From: Desulfobacteraceae bacterium
GTDB lineage: Bacteria > Desulfobacterota > Desulfobacteria > Desulfobacterales > Desulfobacteraceae
Direction of reading: 5' to 3'
Length of the DNA: 13,686 nt
Assembly (NCBI GenBank): GCA_022712835.1
Contig: JAFLJU010000562.1
Location: forward strand, 1-13,686
How positions within the stretch are numbered: position 1 is the stretch's first letter; every line of letters starts with the position of its first letter. Below the pieces are notes generated by a model that was not told where the DNA came from, did no database searches, and saw nothing but the letters and a program-made list of their open reading frames with translations. The position numbers and the translations under genes were made by a program. Below are positions 1 through 5,894 of the stretch, one piece after another.

Positions 1-151
1 TCTTCACATTTGACCCTGGCAAATCCGAAATGAAGGTCTCCACAATCCAGATATTTGTAAATCACAGTCATGACATAAGTGCGCCAATAGCCATATCGGG
101 ATTTATACATATCATCCCATACTTGCTCCAACTCTTCAAAAGGGCCTTCAT
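1..151 (-). pseudogene. IS91-type transposase, N-terminal fragment
   Basis: The minus strand reads in one open frame through a tyrosine/aromatic-rich stretch (YGYWRTYV) into YLDCGDLHFGFARVKCE. That is the start of the N-terminal zinc-binding region of IS91/IS801-family rolling-circle transposases. The gene continues beyond position 1. Its 5' end is cut at about 150, where a tyrosine-recombinase fragment on the opposite strand begins, so no native start codon is present. The YKYLDCGDLH segment matches the transposase at the other end of the window (around 13617-13686) but lacks the 18-bp insert found there. It therefore serves as the uninterrupted reference for that insertion. It is a relic, not a functional gene. 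Confidence 0.75.
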
Positions 152-391
152 CCTCACATGATTCGCCATACGAAAGCAATGGACTTGTTAGAGGCTGGTG
201 TGAACCTGATTTATATAAGAGATTTGTTAGGACATGTAAATGTTACTACAACTGAAATCTATTTAAGAGCAAATACAGAAACAAAAAGAAAAGCGTTGGA
301 ATCTGCCTACATGGAGGTGGTGACTCAGGATATTCCTGCCTGGGATGAAGATACTGATTTGTTGAACTGGCTGCATGATTTTTGCCGGTAA
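152..391 (+). pseudogene. Tyrosine recombinase (phage integrase family), C-terminal fragment
   Basis: The frame begins PHMIRHTKAMDLLEAG, continues IRDLLGHVNVTTTEIYLRA and ends at a natural stop. This is the C-terminal catalytic part of a site-specific tyrosine recombinase: the HxxR box (HMIR), the GH box (LLGH) and the nucleophile tyrosine (EIYLRA) are all visible. The N-terminal two thirds, including the first catalytic arginine, are missing, so it cannot be active. ATG at 158 lies inside the HxxR motif and is not a real start; homology begins at CCT 152. Recombinases of this type accompany some IS91-family elements, upstream of and on the same strand as the transposase. Here it lies head-to-head with the transposase fragment, so the junction at about 150 is a rearrangement. 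Confidence 0.8.
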
Positions 392-476
392 AGATTATGG
401 CAAGATTTTCATTAAGAGGCACCCAAGCCATATGCATTTTTTTGAAAATCTTTCCATAAACAAAAACTTTCCATAA

Positions 477-508
477 TTACCATTATGGAAAGCTTTCCAT
501 AATGGTAA
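477..508. repeat. 32-bp perfect palindrome built on CTTTCCATAA
   Basis: Positions 477-508 form a perfect inverted repeat centred between 492 and 493; the core reads TATGGAAAGCTTTCCATA. Two more copies of CTTTCCATAA lie just upstream, at about 450-459 and 468-477. The right arm runs into the truncated Walker A codons of the following IstB fragment, so the palindrome marks a mobile-element junction. It could be the end of another, unrecognised element. There is no T-run, so an intrinsic terminator is unlikely. Confidence 0.75.
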
Positions 509-917
509 AACCCATATTGCCACAGCTCTGGGGTATCAAGCCTGCCTTAAAACCAACACAGTATTATTCACCTCCGCCATTGATGCTGTCAATAATTTGG
601 TGGCAGCTCAACGAGCAGGCTTCTTAAAACAGGAACTGAAAAAATACCTCAAGCCAAAACTGTTATACCTTGATGAGCTTGGCTACTTGCCTATTGATAA
701 AATCGGAGCTGATCTACTGTTCCAAGTTATCAGTCAACGATATGAACAAGGGTCCATCATTATTACAACAAACCGCGTATTCCAGGAGTGGCCCAAAATC
801 TTCAATAATGACAGCATCCTTACCTCTGCACTACTTGACAGGTTGTTACATCATACTGAGGCAGTTGTTATTGAAGGCGATAGTTATCGGATGAGAGAAG
901 AGAAAAAGCATTTATAA
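504..917 (+). pseudogene. istB: IS21-type helper ATPase IstB, N-terminally truncated
   Basis: From GGT at 504 the frame reads GKTHIATALGYQA, the tail of a Walker A motif. It then gives LLYLDELGYLP (Walker B), SIIITTNR (sensor strand) and the usual IstB C-terminus LLDRLLHHTEAVVIEGDSYR, and ends at a normal stop. IstB is the AAA+ ATPase that helps the IS21 transposase IstA choose targets. The first part of the protein, with the start of the Walker A loop, is missing. The sequence upstream of 504 is a palindrome whose translation does not match IstB, and no istA is present upstream. A GTG at 597 could start a shorter product without Walker A, which would be inactive. This is a remnant of an IS21 element ending near 1016. 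Confidence 0.85.
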
Positions 918-927
918 TTTAACCCGG

Positions 928-964
928 CTGGCAGTTCAAAAATAACGATCTGCCAGTTTTTTTT
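928..964 (+). terminator. Rho-independent terminator after the istB remnant
   Basis: CTGGCAG (928-934) and CTGCCAG (950-956) form a 7-bp stem around a 15-nt loop, followed at once by a run of eight T. It lies 11 bases after the istB stop codon, where an IS21 transcript would end. Confidence 0.7.
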
Positions 965-975
965 GCATACATTTT

Positions 976-1016
976 CAAAGCAGGGATTTTATGACATTTT
1001 CACGCCGCCGCTCACA
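976..1016 (+). mobile_element. Probable right end of the IS21-type element
   Basis: The stretch after the terminator (GCAGGGATTTTATGACATTT, then CACGCCGCCGCTCACA) looks like an IS21-family terminal sequence ending in CA. It stops just before the next insertion sequence. The left end and the repeated internal copies are not in the window, so the exact boundary is an inference from position and the CA terminus. Confidence 0.4.
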
Positions 1017-1098
1017 CAATGAGTAACTTTTTGATGTAGCTCTGCTTTTGCTCCTAATTTCGGCTTGTTTTTATCCATTCATTTTGATCTGTGTACAT

Positions 1099-2247
1099 CT
1101 ACGTGACAAAACGCATCACTTGATCAGCTGTCAATGCTATAATGCCAAACATCAGGTGAGTCATGACTTTAGCATTGCCGCGAACTCTAACCATTTTTCC
1201 TCCAAATTCGTCCTTGAGTCGGCCATTGACCCTCTCTACATTGGATCTTTCATTGTAGCGAATATCTGCCGGAGTTTTAAAATTTATGACACCAATGCGA
1301 TTAGCCTCTTCTTTAAGGGCCTGTTTTCTTTTTCTATTTCCACGAGTATTTATATCAATTATTGGAACGTGTTCCAGAGATCGGCTATGTTGTTTGATAA
1401 TGGGTGAATCATATGCAGAATCCATCAAATCATATAACCTGAAGGTCACACGTAAATTGGTTACCCGCTGACTGGTAAGCTCAGCCAATGGAAGTGCCGC
1501 CTGGCTGTCATGTAATGAGGCTGAAGTCAGGATACAGCTTATGGGGATATGTCCGTCTGCTGCATCTATGTGCAGTTTATATCCGATCCAAGATTTCTTG
1601 TAACCCTTGCTGTTCCTTTTGGTTCCCACATCACAAGCTTTGGGCAACTCTTCGAGCATTTCTTTGGCCCCCATTGACTGCTGTAGTTCTAACCGGGTTG
1701 GCTCTTTTATTCGTACTTCACCTTTTTTAGGGCGACCTCTTTTTTTCTTTTGTTTTATAGGTTTGCTTTTTTTCCTGGCCGGTTTCTCTCTGGCATCAAT
1801 TGATGTGGAATCCCTTGATATGTGACCGACTATTTTATCGCCCATATGCTGTTTGATAATATGTCTATGAATAATTTGAGTTAATCCTGACTCTGAAAAT
1901 TCTTTAAACGCCCGGGGAAATGATGATTCGTGTGGAATATCACAGGCTTTTTGCCAGCCACAAATCCTTCGTAAAGCCGGGCTGATCTTTAATCTATCAA
2001 TTAATTCCCTTGTCGTATCCATATTATAAACAGCCTTTGCTACGAATGCCCTTGCTATCTGTTTTCTGTATTTTGGAGATTGACCCTGCCAGTATTCCGG
2101 TACCCGGACAAAATCTTCAATCCTGATAAGCTCTAAAGTAGTTACCAGATTTTTTAATTTCTCTGTAAGCGGTTCTTCGACCTGTTTTTCAATAAAAGGG
2201 AAAAGAACTTCTTGCACTTCAAACCAAATTTGTGATGATTTTCTCAT
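1099..2247 (-). CDS. IS5-superfamily DDE transposase carrying an 18-bp in-frame insertion
   Basis: The 382-residue protein has an N-terminal DUF772-like region (about residues 40-130), a basic linker (KPIKQKKKRGRPKKG, 163-176) and an RNase H-like DDE core. Likely catalytic residues are D146 (SRDSTSID), D276 (LMDSAYDS) and E338 (NVERVNGRLKDEFG). Start ATG and stop are intact, so by length it could be active. However, residues 266-271 (RVTFRL) are encoded by an 18-bp unit that also occurs inside other transposases here. Removing it restores TNLYDLMDSAYD. The insert lies about five residues before the second catalytic aspartate, on or beside a core strand, so activity is doubtful. Family assignment is good; the subgroup is not determined. 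Confidence 0.85.
   Translation of the reverse strand: MRKSSQIWFEVQEVLFPFIEKQVEEPLTEKLKNLVTTLELIRIEDFVRVPEYWQGQSPKYRKQIARAFVAKAVYNMDTTRELIDRLKISPALRRICGWQKACDIPHESSFPRAFKEFSESGLTQIIHRHIIKQHMGDKIVGHISRDSTSIDAREKPARKKSKPIKQKKKRGRPKKGEVRIKEPTRLELQQSMGAKEMLEELPKACDVGTKRNSKGYKKSWIGYKLHIDAADGHIPISCILTSASLHDSQAALPLAELTSQRVTNLRVTFRLYDLMDSAYDSPIIKQHSRSLEHVPIIDINTRGNRKRKQALKEEANRIGVINFKTPADIRYNERSNVERVNGRLKDEFGGKMVRVRGNAKVMTHLMFGIIALTADQVMRFVT
1435..1452 (-). repeat. 18-bp micro-insertion, copy 1 (in IS5-type transposase)
   Basis: On the minus strand the unit is CGTGTGACCTTCAGGTTA, preceded by TTA (1455-1453), so a TTA direct repeat flanks the 15-bp core. Its removal leaves AATTTATATGATTTG, which restores a continuous transposase reading (NLYDLMD). 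It is inserted in frame and adds RVTFRL. Confidence 0.8.
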
Positions 2248-2413
2248 AAAGCTGCTTCCTTGGCTCAGTTATTTTTTGTGATGATCAAACAACTGAAATA
2301 TACCATGGTAGCAGCTTTTCATCAATTATTATCTCTTCCAAATTTAAAAAATTCTAACTTTTTTAATTTCTGCAAGAGGCTCTAAAGACAGAAAATCCAG
2401 AAAAGTTTTCAAG

Positions 2414-2431
2414 TTTCTGACCTTCAGGTTA
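2414..2431 (+). repeat. 18-bp micro-insertion, copy 2 (divergent 5' end)
   Basis: The sequence TTTCTGACCTTCAGGTTA differs from the other copies in its first bases but has the same TGACCTTCAGGTTA body. Compared with the sister transposase, 19 extra bases lie here, which shifts the frame. The exact left edge is uncertain because the flanking bases have also diverged. Confidence 0.6.
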
Positions 2432-2726
2432 TGCTTTGGACTGGCTTGCCAGGTTGGTGACACATATTCCCGGAAGATATGAGCATACTGTGAGATATTA
2501 CGGCTATTTTTCAAACAAGTCCCGGGGGATGAGAAAGAAGGCAGATGCTGATGATACAATCCTTACAATCTTGCCAAATGAGACGTCTTATAGTGAAGCA
2601 AGGCAGAATTGGGCTCGGTTAATTCAAAAAATTTATGAAGTTGATCCACTTGTGTGCCCAAAATGTCAAGGGCAAATGAAAATAATCTCTATCATTGATG
2701 ATTTTGAAATAATAGATAAGATTTTA

Positions 2727-2744
2727 CGTGTGACCTTCAGGTTA
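2727..2744 (+). repeat. 18-bp micro-insertion, copy 3
   Basis: CGTGTGACCTTCAGGTTA is identical to copy 1 and preceded by TTA (2724-2726). The sister copy at 12840-12870 reads straight through (DKILKHLNLW), whereas here it reads DKILRVTFRLKHLNLW. The insertion is therefore exactly 18 bp and in frame. Confidence 0.85.
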
Positions 2745-2803
2745 AAACATCTAAATCTTTGGGATATCCGTAACCATGATCCGCCTGAGGTAGAACCGGT
2801 TTA

Positions 2804-2821
2804 CGCGTGACCTTCAGGTTA
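2804..2821 (+). repeat. 18-bp micro-insertion, copy 4 (creates a stop codon)
   Basis: CGCGTGACCTTCAGGTTA is preceded by TTA (2801-2803... read as GTTTA before the unit). The sister copy reads EPVYIPEL without interruption; here the inserted GCG TGA ends the frame at 2810. After the insert the original frame resumes (YIPELTYV). Confidence 0.85.
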
Positions 2822-2906
2822 TATTCCTGAGTTGACCTATGTGGATCATTCAGATCATGGCAACTCAGGCTTTCAGATTCCAGTATTTGACACCTTTTGG
2901 AGCTGA

Positions 2907-2970
2907 TATTTTTAAAATTGAGTTGAGGGATTACAGATGTCCTATACTCAAATTCAGTCATATTTTAGTT
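2907..2970 (+). mobile_element. Conserved 3' flank of the IS91-type element
   Basis: The first roughly 60 bases after the transposase stop (TATTTTTAAAATTGAGTTGA and onward) are nearly identical to those following the sister gene (12700-12640, minus strand). Similarity is then lost until the palindrome. In IS91-type elements the replication-origin end lies downstream of the transposase, so this is probably the oriIS-side end. No further gene is seen before 3252. Confidence 0.5.
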
Positions 2971-3040
2971 TTCCCGGTCTATTTTAACAATAATTATTCT
3001 TCACGGCTAATGCCTCTTTATCTTTCTGAATAGCTCTTTA

Positions 3041-3088
3041 CCCCGTCCCAGGAAGGACACAACATGCTGTGTCCTTCCTGGGACGGGG
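3041..3088. repeat. 48-bp palindrome with one mismatch (copy A)
   Basis: The arms begin CCCCGTCCCAGGAAGGACAC and are perfectly complementary except for one A/C mismatch (3062/3067). The centre reads ACAACATGCTGT. It starts 134 bases after the IS91-type stop at 2904-2906. It is followed by CATATTTTTCAG, so it could also work as a terminator isolating ptxE from upstream transcription. The counterpart at 12519-12568 has the same centre but different arms. Confidence 0.85.
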
Positions 3089-3127
3089 GCATATTTTTCA
3101 GAGTTATAAAAAGTTTTTAGCTATTTC

Positions 3128-3156
3128 TTGACAAAAGGCAAAAAAACATTTACATA
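3128..3156 (+). promoter_or_regulatory. Putative sigma-70 promoter for ptxE
   Basis: A perfect -35 box TTGACA (3128-3133) is separated by exactly 17 bases from TACATA (3151-3156), a weak -10. It lies about 95 bases upstream of the ptxE start and just after the palindrome that ends the mobile-element region. The T-rich leader that follows has no recognised structure. Confidence 0.45.
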
Positions 3157-3251
3157 TCCTTTTTATTTTATTATTATTAACTCCATTGAGCATTATTTTA
3201 ACCGATCCTGCGAATTCTTGAGTGATTCAGGGTGATTAAGGGCTTGACAAA

Positions 3252-4193
3252 ATGGACGATAGCAACTCTAAATATAGTGACATGAACGTTTATCAATTGA
3301 GAACTTTTTGTGTTTTGGAAAAAAAAGGAAGCTTCAGCCGGACCGCACAAGAACTTTATCTTACTCAGCCAGCTGTGAGCCAACACATTAAGGCATTGGA
3401 AAGCTTTTATGGGGTTGGCCTTTTTGACAGAGTGGATAAAAAATTGGTCTTGACAGAAGCAGGTAAGACACTTTATCATTATACTGGTCTAATTTTCAAT
3501 TTAATCAATGAGACCAAAAGGGCAATTAGTGATTTTTCCGAGCTCAAACGTGGCAGTATATGTATAGGTGCCAGTAATAACATAGGGGTTTATGTTCTAC
3601 CTTCGATACTTGGTGAATTTAAAAATGGGTTTCCTCAAATTAACATCCAGGTCTCGATCGACACCACAAGAGTAATTGAGCAGAAATTATTAAGCAATGA
3701 AATTGATATCGGAATAGTTGAGGCGCAAGTTCGTAGTTCAGATTTGGTTTTGGAACATTGGGGGGCGGAAAAACTTATTTTGATCACGTCAGCTATGCAT
3801 CCGTGGACACAGCTTAAAAGTATTAAACCTGATATGCTGTTAGATGAACCATTTATCGTTGGCGGACGTGGATCAGGTACCCGCAGGGTATTAGAAGAGA
3901 AAATGCCAAATGTGATGAAGAAAATGAATGTGTATCTTGAACTTGGAAGCACAGAGGGAGTTAAGAGAGCAGTTGAAGAAAACCTGGGCGTATCAATTTG
4001 CGGAGAAAATACAGTTTCCCGAGAACTTAAGAGTGGTCAATTGAAGGCGATTAAAATTGATGGAATTGAACTGAAAAAAAATTTTAGTATTGTTTATTTA
4101 AAAGGGAAAGTCATTACATTGGCAATGAAGAAATTCTTAGGATCCTTACATGATAAATCAACAATTAGGAGACCATCTCTTATTCAAGGCTAA
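3252..4193 (+). CDS. ptxE: LysR-type transcriptional regulator PtxE
   Basis: The 313-residue length is normal for LysR regulators. The N-terminal winged helix-turn-helix is clear (about residues 12-70: YQLRTFCVLEKKGSFSRTA, then LTQPAVSQHIKALE and LFDR). It is followed by a periplasmic-binding-protein-like sensor domain from about residue 95 (GSICIGASNNIGVYVLPSIL and later DIGIVE). An ATG at 3282 is possible, but the ATG at 3252 has AAGGG upstream at workable spacing. It precedes ptxD on the same strand by 106 bases, as in the known ptxE-ptxD arrangement. By analogy it should bind near the ptxD and/or ptdF promoters and respond to phosphite; the ligand is an inference. The family is certain; the name rests on context. 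Confidence 0.85.
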   Translation: MDDSNSKYSDMNVYQLRTFCVLEKKGSFSRTAQELYLTQPAVSQHIKALESFYGVGLFDRVDKKLVLTEAGKTLYHYTGLIFNLINETKRAISDFSELKRGSICIGASNNIGVYVLPSILGEFKNGFPQINIQVSIDTTRVIEQKLLSNEIDIGIVEAQVRSSDLVLEHWGAEKLILITSAMHPWTQLKSIKPDMLLDEPFIVGGRGSGTRRVLEEKMPNVMKKMNVYLELGSTEGVKRAVEENLGVSICGENTVSRELKSGQLKAIKIDGIELKKNFSIVYLKGKVITLAMKKFLGSLHDKSTIRRPSLIQG

Positions 4194-4244
4194 AAAGCAA
4201 TAAAAAACAATAACCCTATATGCAAAATCCTAAAACTGCCATTT

Positions 4245-4291
4245 TTCTGCATTAACTTCTTAGAATCTGTGGCATAATTACGGAGATGGAG
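4245..4291 (+). promoter_or_regulatory. Candidate ptxD promoter/operator and ribosome binding site
   Basis: The gap between ptxE and ptxD holds TTCTTAGAA (4257-4265), a small dyad of LysR-operator type (T-rich/A-rich half sites). CATAAT at 4273-4278 could be a -10 box. GGAG at 4288-4291, eight bases before TTG 4300, supports the unusual TTG start of ptxD. No strong -35 box is visible. The operator call is weak; the ribosome binding site is convincing. Confidence 0.35.
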
Positions 4292-4299
4292 ATCCTACC

Positions 4300-5328
4300 T
4301 TGACCGATAAAAAGCCTCGTGTATACTATACTCACAAAATACCATCGGAAGCTATAAAGTTGCTTAAACCTTTCTGCGAGGTCATTGAGCACAATAACTT
4401 TGAAAGCCTGACGAAGAAGGAAATCATCCGAAACTCTCGTAATGCTGACGTCTTATGCTGCTTTGTGCCAGATTGTATAGATGAAGAAATAATTGCTTCG
4501 TGTCCACAATTAAGAATTATTGCCTCATGTGCTGCCGGACACGATGGAATTAATGTGCCTGCCGCAACGATGAGGGGTATTTGGGTTACCATAGTAAATG
4601 CTGAAACGATAGAACCAACAGCTGATTTAACCTGGGCCCTGTTATTATCCAGTGCCCGTGGGATTGTTCCGGCGGATTTTTTTGTTCGATCGGGTGATTT
4701 GAAAGGCTGGTGTCAGCCTCCGCCATTCTCAGGGCAAAATATCTTCGGAAAAACATTAGGCATTATCGGGATGGGTTCTTTAGGAAGAGCAATTGCTCGC
4801 CGTGCAGTTGGATTTAACATGACATCAATTTACTATCAACGACATCGCTTAGAGGTTAAATACGAGCAAGATTTAAAAATAGAGAACGTTGTGTTAGAGG
4901 AACTGTTTAAAACATCTGATTTCATATGTATTGCTACGCCATTGACAGACGAAACATTCCATTTTATATCCGACAAAGAACTCGCCTTAATGAAACCAAC
5001 GGCTATTATTATTAATACGGCACGGGGCTCTGTTGTCGATGAGGAAGCAGTTGCAAAGGCACTCAAGGAGAAAAAAATAGCTGGTTACGCTGCCGACGTA
5101 TTTGAAATGGAAGATACACATATTGTACCCCGCCCTTTCGATGTTAATCAGGGGCTTATCGATCAAAAAAGCTGTACAGTTTTGACTCCTCATCTTGGCA
5201 CGGCCGTAATGGAAACGCGGCTCGAAATTTTCAAAAGACAAGCTCTTTGTGTTTTACAGGTTCTAAAAGGAGAAAAACCTAACGGGGCGGTTAATGATGT
5301 CCCTTTAAAGCCAGCTATAACTGGTTAA
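4300..5328 (+). CDS. ptxD: PtxD-like NAD(P)-dependent phosphite / D-2-hydroxyacid dehydrogenase
   Basis: The 342-residue protein is a D-isomer-specific 2-hydroxyacid dehydrogenase and resembles Pseudomonas stutzeri PtxD from memory along its length (FVRSGDLKGW; RGSVVDEEAV; GYAADVFEMED; TPHLGTAV with RLEI). The Rossmann loop is GMGSLG (157-162). The catalytic set R242, E271 and H298 is present, as is W137, matching Trp134 of PtxD. Differences: the position of PtxD Lys76, a phosphite-binding residue, is Ala79; the loop after W137 is about two residues longer and the Tyr139 position is unclear. The residues after the second beta strand are Q180-R181 instead of Glu-Ala, which hints at NADP acceptance. 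Start is TTG with GGAG eight bases upstream. The family is sure; the substrate is inferred from similarity and context. Confidence 0.85.
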   Translation: MTDKKPRVYYTHKIPSEAIKLLKPFCEVIEHNNFESLTKKEIIRNSRNADVLCCFVPDCIDEEIIASCPQLRIIASCAAGHDGINVPAATMRGIWVTIVNAETIEPTADLTWALLLSSARGIVPADFFVRSGDLKGWCQPPPFSGQNIFGKTLGIIGMGSLGRAIARRAVGFNMTSIYYQRHRLEVKYEQDLKIENVVLEELFKTSDFICIATPLTDETFHFISDKELALMKPTAIIINTARGSVVDEEAVAKALKEKKIAGYAADVFEMEDTHIVPRPFDVNQGLIDQKSCTVLTPHLGTAVMETRLEIFKRQALCVLQVLKGEKPNGAVNDVPLKPAITG

Positions 5329-5732
5329 GGTCGAACTTGTATGTGCCCAGCCCGGTCAGTCGGAAACCAAGTAAGTTTCAAAACGTATGATATCCCCTCA
5401 TAGCGTTCACCTCTCCTAAATGAGCAGCTTTCAAATTATCGCAAAAAATTTTCTGACAGGAAATCGTCCTAATTGCTCGCGTCATGATCGTTTACCTCAA
5501 TGCCATCAGGCTCCTTCCTGTTGCCCAACAAGGCCGGATCTGACCACCAACAGCCAACCACTTTAATCAATAGCTGCTTTTCGCTATACAACCCTTAATA
5601 AAACCTACTTTAATAAAAATTTCTCCAACGCAGAAGGCTTTCTCGGCCAATTAATACTCTCCACGCGAATTCTCCTCCTGCAGATATAGTTACCAATACC
5701 CTCGCAAAACGCTGAAAACAGCATAGTGTTAT
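5329..5732. other. Intergenic stretch, no gene recognised
   Basis: About 400 bases separate ptxD from the ptdF control region. Neither strand gives a reading frame that looks like a protein family; the minus-strand frame over 5605-5838 has an unconvincing composition and overlaps the promoter region. No clear terminator follows ptxD. The gap suggests ptdF is transcribed from its own promoter, and the stretch may be a decayed gene or insertion scar. Confidence 0.5.
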
Positions 5733-5795
5733 AAAAAAAATTTAAAAAATTTAAAAAATTATTAAATTGACTTATATTTTTTGTTTTTTTATGTC
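5733..5795 (+). promoter_or_regulatory. Phased A-tracts and putative promoter of ptdF
   Basis: Three A-tracts (5733-5740, 5744-5749, 5753-5758) recur about every ten bases, a pattern expected of intrinsically curved DNA or an UP-like element. TTGACT (5767-5772) follows as a -35 box. Seventeen bases later comes TATGTC (5790-5795), a modest -10; CTATAA a few bases on is an alternative. The position, about 100 bases before ptdF, fits a strong independent promoter for the gene I propose as the key enzyme. Confidence 0.45.
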
Positions 5796-5813
5796 TATAA
5801 GCCTTAGAGCCGG

Positions 5814-5879
5814 AAGGAGGTGATACGCTATTTACCAATAAAGATCATGTACGAGGACATAAACATAAATAAATTTTAA
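5814..5879 (+). promoter_or_regulatory. Perfect Shine-Dalgarno sequence and possible 10-codon leader peptide
   Basis: AAGGAGGTGAT (5814-5824) is an ideal complement of the 16S rRNA 3' end, yet no proper start codon follows at normal spacing. The next ATG (5847) opens MYEDINIKF-like short frame: M-Y-E-D-I-N-I-N-K-F, ending at TAA 5877-5879, directly against the ATG at 5880. The spacing of 22 bases is too long for ordinary initiation. It could be a ribosome standby site or a translated leader controlling ptdF; equally, the short frame may be chance. Confidence 0.35.
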
Positions 5880-5894
5880 ATGGAGAACATTAAA

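Larger units (their letters stand above)
1031..2325 (-). mobile_element. IS5-superfamily insertion sequence, about 1.3 kb (approximate limits)
   Basis: One DDE transposase gene on the minus strand occupies almost the whole element. Candidate terminal repeats are TTGATGTAGCTCTGCT at 1031-1046 and, on the other strand, TTGATGAAAAGCTGCT at 2325-2310, identical at about 12 of 16 positions. No target duplication could be recognised, so the limits are tentative. It sits between an IS21 remnant and an IS91-type remnant. Confidence 0.45.
2378..2906 (+). pseudogene. IS91-type transposase, C-terminal half, broken by three short inserts
   Basis: The sequence aligns base by base with the minus-strand transposase at 12701-13190. 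It begins at SKDRKSRKVF and continues through LDWLARLVTHIPGRYEHTV and NWARLIQKIYEVDPLVCPKC (the C-terminal zinc ribbon CPKCQGQMK) to DTFWS and a natural stop at 2904-2906. Three copies of the 18-bp unit interrupt it. The one at about 2414-2431 changes the frame (net 19 bp against the sister copy). The one at 2727-2744 is in frame and adds RVTFRL. The one at 2804-2821 brings in a TGA stop at 2808-2810. The N-terminal half with the catalytic tyrosine region is absent. The TTG at 2436 is not a plausible native start. This is a dead remnant. Confidence 0.85.

Noticed and set aside
2436..2810. 124-codon frame as an intact small gene
   Set aside because: It is the middle of a broken IS91-type transposase; its start is an internal TTG and its stop comes from an 18-bp insertion.
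1435..2821. Recurring ACCTTCAGGT units as a CRISPR array
   Set aside because: Spacing is irregular, units are 18 bp inside coding sequence, orientations differ and no cas genes are present.
3244..3249. Second TTGACA directly before the ptxE start as a promoter
   Set aside because: It lies only three bases before the start codon, so a transcript from it would begin inside the gene without a ribosome binding site.
4269..4287. Sigma-54 or Pho-box site before ptxD
   Set aside because: TGGCAT is present but the matching TTGC element is missing, and the Pho-box half sites do not repeat.
4300..5328. Annotation as phosphoglycerate dehydrogenase (SerA) or glyoxylate reductase
   Set aside because: The fold is shared, but there is no regulatory ACT domain, and the VRSGDLKGW, GYAADVFEMED and RLEI stretches resemble PtxD specifically; the neighbours are ptd genes.
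5605..5838. Minus-strand 77-codon frame upstream of ptdF
   Set aside because: It overlaps A-tracts and promoter signals, has low-complexity composition, and matches no recognised family.
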